From NCBI GenBank assembly GCA_900472625.1, contig UCIT01000007.1, forward strand, positions 266,297-330,296: 64,000 bases of DNA, in the 5' to 3' direction. The translations under genes and the position numbers were made by a program. Of this stretch, positions 38,993 through 47,700 are shown piece after piece. The notes beneath the pieces are model-generated. The model made no database searches. It was given only the letters and a program-made list of their open reading frames with translations, and had not been told where the DNA came from. The stretch is from Hyphomicrobiales bacterium (lineage in GTDB: Bacteria > Pseudomonadota > Alphaproteobacteria > Rhizobiales > Rhizobiaceae). Numbering within the stretch: position 1 is the stretch's first letter; the number at the start of each line of letters is the position of its first letter.

Positions 38993-39199
38993 TTTCTGTG
39001 GACCGGAACGCACCAAGAACAGAATCGATTGCGTCACTGACGTTGCAACTTGGCGATTCTTATAGGACGATAAGTTGAGGCGACGGAAGATTCGACCCCT
39101 GCCGCCGCCTCGATACGTCAACCTAGCTGTGTAGGCACGACCACTCTAGACCGATACGGTGAGTCGTCAAGCTTCACAGCCAAAAGTGAAAGCTTTAAA

Positions 39200-39514
39200 A
39201 TGGCAACCTACTTCCTTTCATTCAGGATCGCCGACAAGACCGTGGGCGGCAAAACCTATAACGAGCGTCGTGAGGCGATGATCGACGCGGTCTACACCAA
39301 AGGCAACGGCTTCTGGGATGGGACCACTTCGTTCATCATCGTTAACTCGTCGTTGAACACCTCTTCAATTGCCGCAAAGGCAGCAGCTCCGCTTAGCAAA
39401 GCTGACGACATGCTTATCGTCTTCGATCCCGAGGACATGTCGATGGTCCACTTCGGGAAGGTCGATCATCCCGCCATCCTGAAGTCATTTTTCAAACATC
39501 CAAGAGAACTTTGA
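39200..39514 (+). CDS. Conserved hypothetical protein (possible accessory gene)
   Basis: 104 residues. YFLSFRIADKTVGGKTYNERREAMIDAVYTKGNGFWDGTTSFIIVNSSL ... LSKADDMLIVFDPEDMSMVHFGKVDH looks like a ferredoxin-like alpha/beta domain, with a compact S/T-D-D-M turn. Similar short proteins occur in many alphaproteobacteria without known function. It lies in the plus-strand cluster between the integrase and the late operon, followed by a strong hairpin. Confidence 0.6.
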   Translation: MATYFLSFRIADKTVGGKTYNERREAMIDAVYTKGNGFWDGTTSFIIVNSSLNTSSIAAKAAAPLSKADDMLIVFDPEDMSMVHFGKVDHPAILKSFFKHPREL

Positions 39515-39527
39515 TTAGCTGAAAAAT

Positions 39528-39561
39528 CCTCTGGCGCAATCTATTGCAATTGCGCCAGAGG
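39528..39561 (-). terminator. Hairpin terminator candidate
   Basis: A 13-bp perfect stem (CCTCTGGCGCAAT ... ATTGCGCCAGAGG) with an 8-base loop. Read on the minus strand it is followed by ATTTTTC, as in intrinsic terminators, so it could end leftward late transcription. It is also 13 bp after the stop of the plus-strand gene at 39200. Confidence 0.6.
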
Positions 39562-39729
39562 AGACATGTGGTCGGACTTCATGCCGGAGTACGATAACGC
39601 ACTGTCACCAAGTGCTTAGCAGAGCGTGAGGCGAACTCTGCGACGGCCTGATCGCTATGTTTTCCCAATTGCATGCCCCACGGCTAACCTTGGCTTTACC
39701 GAAGAGCCTAGGTTTCATATCCTGCGCTC

Positions 39730-39960
39730 ATGCAAGACAATTCGACATGGGCAGGAATGATCGCCCTCAACCTCAGCTACCACGTCTACTGCAGCCACTG
39801 CGACCGTCATGCCGAGATAGACTTGGAGACAATGCCACCGGAAGGGAAGGCGATTGGACGGACGTTTCGATGCAGTCTGTGCAATAGGCCTGGTTCGACG
39901 GTCGTAGGTCACAAGAGCGCAAATCACTCCTATCCGGGTTCAAGGAAGCCATCGCCTTAG
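39730..39960 (+). CDS. Small zinc-ribbon protein
   Basis: 76 residues. CSHC near residue 21 and CSLC near 48 (YHVYCSHCDRHAEIDLETMPPEGKAIGRTFRCSLCNRPGSTVV) form a two-pair zinc ribbon with conserved Pro-Pro-Glu-Gly between them. This type of short protein is common in rhizobial genomes. The role is unknown. The start lacks a strong ribosome site, so an upstream start remains possible. Confidence 0.65.
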   Translation: MQDNSTWAGMIALNLSYHVYCSHCDRHAEIDLETMPPEGKAIGRTFRCSLCNRPGSTVVGHKSANHSYPGSRKPSP

Positions 39961-40040
39961 CCGCCCCAATTCCTGCCCATCAAACATATTGCAATCATCG
40001 CGAGCGGTGATACTCATTGCTGGAACATATGGGGGAACTG

Positions 40041-40445
40041 GTGAGAAATGTTGCAGCTTTGGCACTGTGTGCCTTCGCCCTCTCCGGGTGTGAGACTAAC
40101 TATTCCTATTCGCCTATCATCACCAGCCCACCTAACCTAGAGATGACTCAGGCCCGCTGTCAGATGATGTCCACTAGCACTCAACAGGGTATGTTCGCCT
40201 TCGGAACTCCACAATACGTTGCAGGCGCCCAACTTGGTAATGCTATCAGCAACGATATCCGGGCGGATCAATTCGTAAAGCAGTGCATGACCATGAATGG
40301 GTGGCGGCGGGTGCCGAATACAGGTCATTCGGTGAGCAAGCCAACAAGCAGGGCCGCCAACTGCCCAAGAAGCTATCCAAAGCCGGTTTCCGAAATGACC
40401 CAGCTTGAGAAAGCTAAGTATCGGGTGAATACGCCAGGATGCTAG
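40041..40445 (+). CDS. Small lipoprotein
   Basis: 134 residues from GTG 40041, preceded by GGGGAAC; in-frame ATG 40029 and TTG 40017 are alternatives. The first residues VRNVAALALCAFALSGC form a lipoprotein signal with lipobox LSGC. The mature part has four more Cys. It has no recognised family. Its stop TAG shares the palindromic CTAG (40442-40445) with the stop of the convergent late operon. It could be an exclusion lipoprotein or a chromosomal remnant. Confidence 0.6.
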   Translation: MRNVAALALCAFALSGCETNYSYSPIITSPPNLEMTQARCQMMSTSTQQGMFAFGTPQYVAGAQLGNAISNDIRADQFVKQCMTMNGWRRVPNTGHSVSKPTSRAANCPRSYPKPVSEMTQLEKAKYRVNTPGC

Positions 40446-40894
40446 GGGAAGAAATCAGTCGTCGTGGTCCAGAACGGATGGCAACGGTGTATGAGCTGCG
40501 CAAAGCTTCCCTTGCGCAGCTCATCAGGTCGAACCCCAATAATCCAAGGTCCTGCCTTTTGATAACCGACCGGACGGTTTGGGCTTGAGGTATCCCCTTT
40601 TTCGCGCATCAGTACGACAGATACTCGCTCAAATCCCTCGCTGCGGCTTCCCGCAAACCAGCTGACACCAACATACTCGCAGTCGCGTATCTTTCGAAAC
40701 GCGGCGCGGATCTCCGTCTGCCCGTCAGGAAGCTCTTTTATCGAAAGGATTTCCAGCTTTGAAACGACTGGAAAGTATTCCGTCTCGATCGCCGGCCCGA
40801 TCGCATAGACCGTGAAGACGCCAGAAAAGAACACGATCGTCGCGCACATCGATTTCACGGCGAGGACGCCAAGGGCGGCAAATCTATTTGCCAA
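40442..40894 (-). CDS. Membrane-anchored protein with CHPFW motif, module protein B (element 2)
   Basis: 150 residues from the TTG at 40894, which overlaps the end of the upstream gene and has GGAGGG seven bases before it. The longer frame to 41035 overlaps the neighbour by 150 bp and is not favoured. It has one N-terminal membrane segment (TIVFFSGVFTVYAIGPAIE), then IETEYFPVVSKLEILSI, RKIRDCEYVGVSWFAG and a terminal HRCHPFWTTTTDFFP. These match the gene at 7482-7916 of element 1 (IETKWFPVYSKFKIVSI, KLRQCEPQGAAWFFG, NRCHPFWLTRSEIFP). It is the last gene of the late operon. Confidence 0.75.
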   Translation of the reverse strand: MANRFAALGVLAVKSMCATIVFFSGVFTVYAIGPAIETEYFPVVSKLEILSIKELPDGQTEIRAAFRKIRDCEYVGVSWFAGSRSEGFERVSVVLMREKGDTSSPNRPVGYQKAGPWIIGVRPDELRKGSFAQLIHRCHPFWTTTTDFFP

Positions 40895-41168
40895 TGATAA
40901 GCCCTCCTCGAAACACGAAGTTGGCAACAAGGGCAACGAAGGAGCCGCCGAATGCGGCGAGAACCCACCATCCGAGTTTGTAGACAGCCTGGATGCTCTT
41001 CTCGATGCGTCCGAGGCGCTCTTCGAGATACTCATCTTTCAGCTCTTCCTTCGCCTCCTGCACTGCCTTGTCCTTCTGAAACTCGGACATGACCAGCGTC
41101 AACTCAGTCAGCGATTTGGCATGCGCCTGCACATCCCGCTCGATAAGATCCTGTCTGTCTAAGGTCAT
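40884..41168 (-). CDS. Coiled-coil tail-anchored membrane protein, module protein A (element 2)
   Basis: 94 residues from ATG 41168 (AGGA eight bases upstream). A coiled coil (LIERDVQAHAKSLTELTLVMSEFQKDKAVQE ... EYLEERLGRIEKSIQAVYK) is followed by one C-terminal membrane helix (LGWWVLAAFGGSFVALVANFVF). It has the same architecture, and the same downstream partner, as 7913-8275. Sequence identity between the two A proteins is low by eye, but the layout is equal. Confidence 0.7.
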   Translation of the reverse strand: MTLDRQDLIERDVQAHAKSLTELTLVMSEFQKDKAVQEAKEELKDEYLEERLGRIEKSIQAVYKLGWWVLAAFGGSFVALVANFVFRGGLIIGK

Positions 41169-41232
41169 TGCGTCATCCTGAATGCAGGTGCCATGCGGGG
41201 TCGTCATGCCGGTCGAGCGCCCGGCGGCGAAA

Positions 41233-41565
41233 TCAGTGTGGGCCTCCCTTGGAGTACAGATCGACGAGGCGCCGATTATAATCCTCACCCCACGCAGCGC
41301 AGTCGTCTGCTTTCCGATCGCGATCGTCGGCCGAGACCTGCCAGCGCCAATCGTGGATCACCCACGGTTCATCGGCGATCGGCACGCGATCGACCTTTGC
41401 CGTGCACGCGCCCGGCAGAGCCAGCTTTGGCGGCTGCGCCTTCGTCTGCGCGGCTAGGACCACAGCAGCGCTCAGCTTCGCTTGAGCCTTTGTGTCGTCT
41501 GGCGTGGTCTGGCAACCAGTCAGCGCCAAACCCAGAAGAGAGGCCATTAGTGCTTTGCTTGCCAT
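41233..41565 (-). CDS. Outer-membrane spanin subunit (Rz1-like lipoprotein)
   Basis: 110 residues. It begins MASKALMASLLGLALTGC, a lipoprotein signal with lipobox LTGC. The mature part (KLALPGACTAKVDRVPI ... WRWQVSADDRDRKADDCAAWGEDYNRRL) is hydrophilic with three Cys. The start overlaps the end of the Rz-like gene by 19 bp in another frame, the usual overlapped arrangement of spanin pairs. It joins the inner-membrane spanin to fuse the two membranes in lysis. Confidence 0.75.
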   Translation of the reverse strand: MASKALMASLLGLALTGCQTTPDDTKAQAKLSAAVVLAAQTKAQPPKLALPGACTAKVDRVPIADEPWVIHDWRWQVSADDRDRKADDCAAWGEDYNRRLVDLYSKGGPH

Positions 41566-41978
41566 TCCCGATCCCTTTCATTTGGCCGCGACAGCCCTGT
41601 ATCGGCTGCGGCTTCCGCCAGCAGCTTGGCAATCGTGGCCTGATCGGCTGATTTCTGCCGCTCGGCAGCAAAGGCACGCTCATCGGCTTGCGCGGCGGCC
41701 TCATCAGCCATGCGCCGCAAAGCCCGCTCGCGATCGAGCATTGCCTGCAGTGCCGCCACATCAGCTGCTGACGTCAGATCCTTGATCCTCCCATCACAGA
41801 CGAGCCTTGAGGAGGAGAGAGCGGCCTCCGTTGCGTCTTGGACACGACCGTTGATCACCTGGCCAACCAGCGGAAGCCGAAGGCCCTCGTAAAGGAAGAG
41901 GAACAGAGCCGAGGCCAGAACGATGCCCGCGATCACGGCGAGTGGGATTTTGATGATGTCGGAGAGCCTTGCGAACAT
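41547..41978 (-). CDS. Inner-membrane spanin subunit (Rz-like)
   Basis: 143 residues. The N-terminal membrane helix (IIKIPLAVIAGIVLASALFLFLYEG) is followed by a long coiled coil (ADVAALQAMLDRERALRRMADEAAAQADERAFAAERQKSADQATIAKLLAEAA). This is the i-spanin architecture. It is coupled to the endolysin gene upstream by a shared base. Confidence 0.8.
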   Translation of the reverse strand: MFARLSDIIKIPLAVIAGIVLASALFLFLYEGLRLPLVGQVINGRVQDATEAALSSSRLVCDGRIKDLTSAADVAALQAMLDRERALRRMADEAAAQADERAFAAERQKSADQATIAKLLAEAAADTGLSRPNERDREWQAKH

Positions 41979-42568
41979 CAGAGCCCCGATACGCAGATTT
42001 CAGCTTCGCCGATGCGCTGCGCGTCGCCCATCTCGCGACGACGGACAAGGCCCGTCACGACCTGGCCGCCAGCACGGTTCCACGCGGTCTGCGCTTCGCA
42101 AGCCTCCCGGTAACGGCCAGCCGAAGCCAGGCGCGCCGCCGTCGAGTTAACCATGCCAGTAACCCCGAAATTATATGCGCCAGAAGTCTGAGACGCCTGC
42201 ACACTCACGGGAAATGAGGTGAAGCCGGGGATCTTCTTGGTGAGCGGCACGTAGTAATCGGAGTAAACCCGCTTCTGCAGGATCTCGTCGCACTGCACTT
42301 TTGTGAACGACATTCCCGGCGACACCGGTTTTCCGTTGATGCGGGTCTCGCCGTAGCAGATGTCATAGATCTTCGCGAACGGGTCCCAGTGCGATTTCAG
42401 TGCAAGCCCTTCCCACGGCTTGATCAGGCTATCAGTCGCCAGGATGACGGCGGCAGGCGGTGCGCTCTCGGTAAAGAAAGTGCCGCCGCCTGCGAGAATT
42501 GCCGCGAGCGTGGCGCCGGCGATCGCAGCCTTGCCCCGCTTCGATGAGTTGATCCTATTGATCGGCAT
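41978..42568 (-). CDS. GH24 lysozyme with signal-anchor N-terminus (SAR endolysin)
   Basis: 196 residues. Residues ~12-30 (AAIAGATLAAILAGGGTFF) form a weakly hydrophobic, Ala/Gly-rich segment typical of SAR endolysins, which insert in the membrane and are released by holin. The muramidase follows: LIKPWEGLALKSHWDP with Glu53 and Asp62, then IYDICYGETRINGKPV. The position of the usual catalytic Thr appears to be Asp69, judged by eye. QCDEILQKRV and TSGAYNFGVTGMVNST are further GH24 blocks. It is encoded between holin and spanin genes. Confidence 0.8.
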   Translation of the reverse strand: MPINRINSSKRGKAAIAGATLAAILAGGGTFFTESAPPAAVILATDSLIKPWEGLALKSHWDPFAKIYDICYGETRINGKPVSPGMSFTKVQCDEILQKRVYSDYYVPLTKKIPGFTSFPVSVQASQTSGAYNFGVTGMVNSTAARLASAGRYREACEAQTAWNRAGGQVVTGLVRRREMGDAQRIGEAEICVSGL

Positions 42569-42776
42569 CGGCTATGCCTTTCTGCGCTACGAGGCGCGCT
42601 ACGAACGCCGCCCCGACCGTGAGGCCAGAGAGTGCAGCGAACAGACGTGGGGGGATCGGTACGAAGCTGTCGAGGTATGGAAGGGCGAACTCAAGGCCTG
42701 AGAGAGCGCCGGCCAGCAGCATCAACCGCACCGACCAGGCACGCTTGAGCACTGCGCGCCAATTGGTGACGAGCAT
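42555..42776 (-). CDS. Holin-like small membrane protein
   Basis: 73 residues with two membrane segments (WSVRLMLLAGALSGLEFALPYL and RLFAALSGLTVGAAFVARLVA). NWRAVLKRAWSVR...E..LP......P......LSGL...AAF.ARLVAQKG is the pattern of a short holin family (DUF7940-like) found before lysozyme genes. The stop overlaps the SAR endolysin start by 14 bp. Very probably the pinholin/holin for that enzyme. Confidence 0.75.
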   Translation of the reverse strand: MLVTNWRAVLKRAWSVRLMLLAGALSGLEFALPYLDSFVPIPPRLFAALSGLTVGAAFVARLVAQKGIADADQ

Positions 42777-42803
42777 GATGGACTCCGAATTGTCGTTTGG
42801 ATG

Positions 42804-43301
42804 CTAGAAAGGCTTCGATTTCATCTGATGTCGGCCAGCGATCGGCGCGTACTTCCACCCGAGCCATCCCGTTTTGTGGCGGTATCCGAAGATCCGGAAG
42901 CCTGATTTCAAGCAGATCACCGTCCAGTACGATACCGGCGGATATGCCTCGCCGGTTTCGAAGATCATCGTCGAGCCCTCAGCGGAGAACCCGAGAGGAC
43001 CAGCGACGAAACCATAAGCCGGGTTGCGACAAATCCAAGAGACCCGCTGCCACCAGAGTTTAAAGCCGGTCGCATCAGGGGCGTATCCATCCTTGCCCTG
43101 CTCGATCCCGCCGTCGAGGCTGGCGTCATGGGTGTAAAACCAACGGAGCCAAAACACCTGGTTGCTGCCCGTCGCCATGGATACGCCAGCAATGATGGGC
43201 GAGAGGGCATAAGCCAGAAGCGTCACCAGCCACGCGATAGGCACGAGGATGGGATAGACCGCGACCGATACGGGCGCGAGCCGGAAGACTTTCCAGAACA
43301 T
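42804..43301 (-). CDS. Membrane-associated phage protein (DUF7338-like)
   Basis: 165 residues. Two N-terminal hydrophobic segments (VAVYPILVPIAWLVTLLAYAL and PIIAGV) precede an aromatic-rich soluble part (VFWLRWFYTHDASLDGGIEQG ... WWQRVSWICRNPAYGF). The same 'FL.D..DLDGG' region occurs in proteins beside tail fibre genes of many phages. Function unknown. The ribosome site AGGAT lies 8-10 bases before ATG, and a run of ten G/C pairs lies just upstream. Confidence 0.65.
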   Translation of the reverse strand: MFWKVFRLAPVSVAVYPILVPIAWLVTLLAYALSPIIAGVSMATGSNQVFWLRWFYTHDASLDGGIEQGKDGYAPDATGFKLWWQRVSWICRNPAYGFVAGPLGFSAEGSTMIFETGEAYPPVSYWTVICLKSGFRIFGYRHKTGWLGWKYAPIAGRHQMKSKPF

Positions 43302-43317
43302 GTCAATAATCCTAGAA

Positions 43318-43327
43318 GGGGGGGGGG
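43318..43327. repeat. Homopolymer run of ten G (C on coding strand)
   Basis: Ten consecutive G at 43318-43327, between the stop of the fibre chaperone gene and the leader of the gene at 42804. It is the longest homopolymer in the window and could change length by slippage. Confidence 0.8.
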
Positions 43328-43828
43328 TTAGGCCGCCTCGTCACCAATGGTGGCGGCCAGTTCGGACGGCATGGGCGGACCCATGATCGCATCAGCTCGA
43401 TCGGCATCGAGCGCAGCAGCAATGATCGCCTTGAACTTATTGAAAGCGTCCGCGCCCTGAGTGAAGGAGGTCGCTTTGTTGATCATGTTGCGCGTCTTCA
43501 CTGGTGAGGCGTCGATCGCACCCTGTACCGTGTCAGCTTCTTCATCGCTGACCATCCGAGACCACGGAAGGTCCGCGCCTATCGTATATGGAGGAAGCAC
43601 AGGCGGAACAACGGGAGGCGCTTTCCAGCCGTTACCGTCCCGAATAAATCCGGCAAACACGTCATCGGGAACGATCTCCCACGGAGGCAGGACATCCCCC
43701 CAATGCCATCCGATCTCGACCTGCTCCCCGTCCACTTCTTCGAAGTCTATGATCCGCTCTCGGTCTGGGTCATATGAGATGTTGTCAATTATGCCGTTTA
43801 CGACGATCGCGTACTTAGACGATGACAT
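43328..43828 (-). CDS. Tail fibre-associated protein, chaperone-like
   Basis: 166 residues from ATG 43828, which overlaps the fibre gene end. YAIVVNGIIDNISYDPDRERIIDFEEVDGEQVEIGWHWGD is a short beta domain that often opens phage fibre-assembly proteins, followed by a proline-rich linker (PPVVPPVLPP) and a helical C-terminus (MINKATSFTQGADAFNKFKAIIAAALDADRADAIM). It probably assists folding of the preceding fibre. Confidence 0.6.
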   Translation of the reverse strand: MSSSKYAIVVNGIIDNISYDPDRERIIDFEEVDGEQVEIGWHWGDVLPPWEIVPDDVFAGFIRDGNGWKAPPVVPPVLPPYTIGADLPWSRMVSDEEADTVQGAIDASPVKTRNMINKATSFTQGADAFNKFKAIIAAALDADRADAIMGPPMPSELAATIGDEAA

Positions 43829-44774
43829 GCTGCAGCCTTTCAAGATTAGCAATCAGGTAATATTCGGACATCCCTGCCTGGTTCTTTGCTCCGCCCACCG
43901 TTGTGGCGCTGCTGGTCACGAAGCTTTCAAACCTGTAGGTCTTGCCTGCAGTGAGCACCGTTGAGAATGGAGTCACAACGTTCATCCCACCTGCGATCGA
44001 GCCTAGAGACATTGCATAAGCGCCGATCGTGCCACCTACTGGCACGGTATCCGTCACGTTATAGATGCGGAAAGAGGTGACCTGAGACGAGTTGGCACCT
44101 ACCGATACCTGCCCATTGATTGTGCAATCAACCGCCACCGTAAACTGGTTTGATGCGATGGAAACGATACCGTCAGCGTCGGCGAGTTCGGTATTAAGAT
44201 CGCGTATCGTCCATGCGCCGGCAGGCACACTTTGCCCAGCGACTCCCTGCGCCTTTTGGTCCGCTATGATAGCGAACGAGCGGCGAATGACCGCCTGACT
44301 ATCAAGGATCTTGACGGTACTGCCCGCTTTACGGAGGCGCAGGCCACCTAGTGTGTCGTTCCGCCACAGATCACCGTCGGTTGGCGCAGATGGATCGACG
44401 CCGTTAGGGAGACGGAGGCCCGCCAACCCGGTGGTGCTAGCTGGCAAAATGATCTGCCCAGTCGTTGTGCCGCCTGTCTTCGTTAAGAAGGCAGAAAGAT
44501 CGAACTCTGCCGCCCCATCCCCGTATGTCACTTTTCCGGTGACGGTATCCATTACTCTGATCAAGCGATCGGCGGTGCCATCGAAGGCATACCATTTCAA
44601 TTTCCCGGCCGTGGCCGTAGACATCCAGATCGTGCCCGCTACCGCATAGGATGGGCGAGCCGGGCCGCTGTGAGAACTCAGCAAGGCGTCGAGGCTGTCG
44701 TCGATCCGCTGAGAATAGACTGTCGGTACGACGGGGCCATTCAGTGGCAGGCTCCAGTTTGCTGCTTGGCTCAT
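43815..44774 (-). CDS. Tail fibre/receptor-binding protein
   Basis: 319 residues. The N-terminus (ANWSLPLNGPVVPTVYSQRIDDSLDALLSSHSGPARPSYAVAGTIWM) is common in phage side fibres attached to the tip. The repeat region with GGTTTGQIILPASTTGLAGLRLPNG and an Ala/Gly/Ser-rich C-terminal beta domain follow. It overlaps the J gene end by 4 bp. It probably determines host range. Confidence 0.75.
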   Translation of the reverse strand: MSQAANWSLPLNGPVVPTVYSQRIDDSLDALLSSHSGPARPSYAVAGTIWMSTATAGKLKWYAFDGTADRLIRVMDTVTGKVTYGDGAAEFDLSAFLTKTGGTTTGQIILPASTTGLAGLRLPNGVDPSAPTDGDLWRNDTLGGLRLRKAGSTVKILDSQAVIRRSFAIIADQKAQGVAGQSVPAGAWTIRDLNTELADADGIVSIASNQFTVAVDCTINGQVSVGANSSQVTSFRIYNVTDTVPVGGTIGAYAMSLGSIAGGMNVVTPFSTVLTAGKTYRFESFVTSSATTVGGAKNQAGMSEYYLIANLERLQHVIV

Positions 44775-47700
44775 TGTACGGTTCCATATCCTTTTGCGAC
44801 ATAATCGAGCGTGCGGGAGATGCTCCCGCCTGCAGCGTTCTTGAATGCGATGGTGAAGCCGGCCTCTGTCTTGCCGGTGATGGTGTAATAGTCGCCAGTC
44901 GCCAGCCCCTGCGCAGCGATAGAGACCCCCTGCAGGTGCTTGAGTGGCGGAGAGAAAGCTACAGCCAGGCCGCTAACCGGAATGACGATGTCATTCCCTG
45001 CGATGACACGGTCTGGCATATCGACCGTTACGCTGATGCTCTCAACCACCGGCGTGACGTCGGCCTGGCGGCTTTCAAGGGCCGCCCTGAAGCGATACGC
45101 CCTTCCCGAGAGGTCCCCAGCAACGAACGGCGTCCATTCCGACCATACCGGCGCCAGCGCAGGATCATCGTCCGTCACCGAAACCAGCATGGAAACGTCC
45201 CAAAGACTGCCGACCCCGCCGAAGAAATCTTCGCGGGCGAAAATATCAGGCAGCGCAAACACGTCATCACTCGACCACTCACCGAACGCGTTGATCTGCG
45301 CCGACACGCGCGAGGTGTAGATCTCGCCAAGATCGATGACATCCTCGAAGTCATACGTACCGGAAGCAAGATACCCGCCATCCGACAGATAGAAGTCTGC
45401 CACTCCGAAGAAATCAGGACGGGCGAACACGTCACCCATCACATCGAGGCGCAGCGCGTGACCGTCGAAGTAAACGCCGGATTTAGCTCCCGCGAAGGGG
45501 GCCTCCTCCTCTCGCTCCTCGACGGCATTGAACGCCGTAAGGCCATCGATCGTACTTACGATGATCGCGGCATTACGAGACTGCAGGCCTGAATAGCTCA
45601 CCGCCTTGACCAGGTAGACGCCCTTGAGGGGCGGAACCTGCGCTTGAGCAGTCGTAACAACCGAGCGAAGCACCAGAGCGGACTGCCAGGTCACTAGCGC
45701 CGAGGCAACGGGCGAATACCGCAGCTCATAGTGCGAGATGCCTGTCTCAGGCGGGATTGCGTCCCACTGGAGGGTTGCCAGGTCGCCTGTTACCTGGATG
45801 ACAAAGCCTGTCACATCTGCCGGCTCGGTCGCGAAGATTGCGGCATTGATGACGCCGTTTAGCCACCCCGAAAGCTGACCGTTGGTAAAGACGGCTCGGA
45901 TACGAACGTCGTAAGCACCGGCCTGCAGATCGTGCAGCTCGATCTGCGGAGCTGAGGGCGTCTCACCCCTGCTCCACAGGTCCGTTCCCTTGAGGGCATA
46001 CTGAACAATGTAGTTTTGCACCCTGCCGACAGAGGGCGCTTGCCAAGATAGCAAAAGCGCGGACGTAGGCGGGGACGTCGTCCAGATGCTCTCAGTGGAA
46101 GAGAGAGAAGCGGGAGCATAGGCGCGATAGTCGACGAGTGGCGGAATGCCGGTCTCGAATGGCGGGATTGTGCCTTTGTCCGCCTGCAGGATGGCAGGCG
46201 CATCATCGACAAGCTCGATCTTCGCCGAAAGGTCCGGCTGCGCCGTGATGCCCTTCACCCTGAGAACGACGCTCTCGAGTCCGTTCTCGCCGAAGAGCGC
46301 GAGATCTCCTTGCGCCGGCAGAGCACCTGATCCGATCAGGGTAAACGACTTGAATTCGCCATCCACCCCAGCGATCTGGCGAACAACACTCGTCCCATTG
46401 GCAAGCCGGAACCGCATGGAATAGGTTTTGCCTGCTTCCATGAGGAATAAGTCATCTACCGTAACGGTATCCGGGCCTTCCGACACGCTGGAGACTCGCG
46501 CTGAGCCGAGACCCCAGAGCACCGTGTCGTGATTGACGCGGACGCGGTCACCCCGTGTGCAAACCAGGTTTTCGAAGTCCGCAGACAATTCGTAGGACTC
46601 ACGCTGCAGGCGCAGCTGCGCCAGGTGATAGCGCCCATGCTTCCAGATCAGATCCTTTTCGACGACGCCGGGGAAGTCGAGGCCTTCGAACTTCGTCGCG
46701 TTGGCCTCGGTATAGCCGTCGTCATAAACAACGCGCTCGTCGTTCAGGTAGCCGTTGTCGCGGTTGATAAAGGCGACGCGGAAGCCATGAGGGAGATCCG
46801 CATAGGCTCGTGTCGACGAGAAATCCCACGAGTTACGAGGCGTGAAATGCTGGACGATAGCCGAATCCGCTACGTCCCACACTACGCCCCACTTGCCATC
46901 GCGCAAGGAGACCGCCGCTCTACCAGCCGAGGCGACCTGCTGCAGCTGATCATAGACGGATTGCTGAGAAGTCGAGACGAAATTGAAGGTGAGGCCGTTC
47001 ACCCGGCAGTATTCGTGCCACTCCTGCAGGCCAGCGATATCAATGCCTACATCAGAAACCGGTCGAGCATTCGCGCTACCCTGTAGGATATTCCGGAAAT
47101 GGTCCGCAGGGTTACTTGTGACTTGACCATCATTCCATGCCGACCCGTTCCAGGATCGGATGAGCGGCGAGGCGATGAGATTGAGTTGATCCACCGAGCC
47201 GGAAAGCTCGTTTGTCGCCTTGATCCGCATCGCGATGATGGAAAGCGGCCTGTCGAACTTGATGGCAGGAACCTTCCGGCGACCGCGAAGGGCTGCGAAG
47301 TACGCGGTTTCCGATACCGTGTCATCCGCAGTTGGGTTGTCACTCGTGTATTTGCGCAAGCGCACGTCATACTGACCGCTCGGCACCGCCCAAGACAAGG
47401 TTCGACGCAAAGCCTGAGCTGAACTCGCCGTTACAACGATCGAGCCAGCACCGACCCAGTTCTCGGACTTCGTAACCGCATACTGCACTTCGATGCCAAC
47501 CGTATAGTTGACCCGCTGCCCATTGGAGCTGCGCAGCTGGTAGACACCGTTCGGGAAGGTGACGTCGACCGATATTTCCTCCACCTTGTCGGCCGTGGTG
47601 CGGGTGATCCAGCTGCTGGCATAATCCAGCAGGGCCGAAACGTCCTCTTCATAGACCGGCTGCGTATAAAGCGTCGGCGACGTGACCAGATGGTTCGGTA

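Noticed and set aside
40895..41035. Longer N-terminus for the element 2 module protein B
   Set aside because: The extension (Ser/Ala-rich) fully overlaps the partner's membrane helix in another frame. The TTG at 40894 has a strong GGAGGG and gives the same length as the element 1 homologue.
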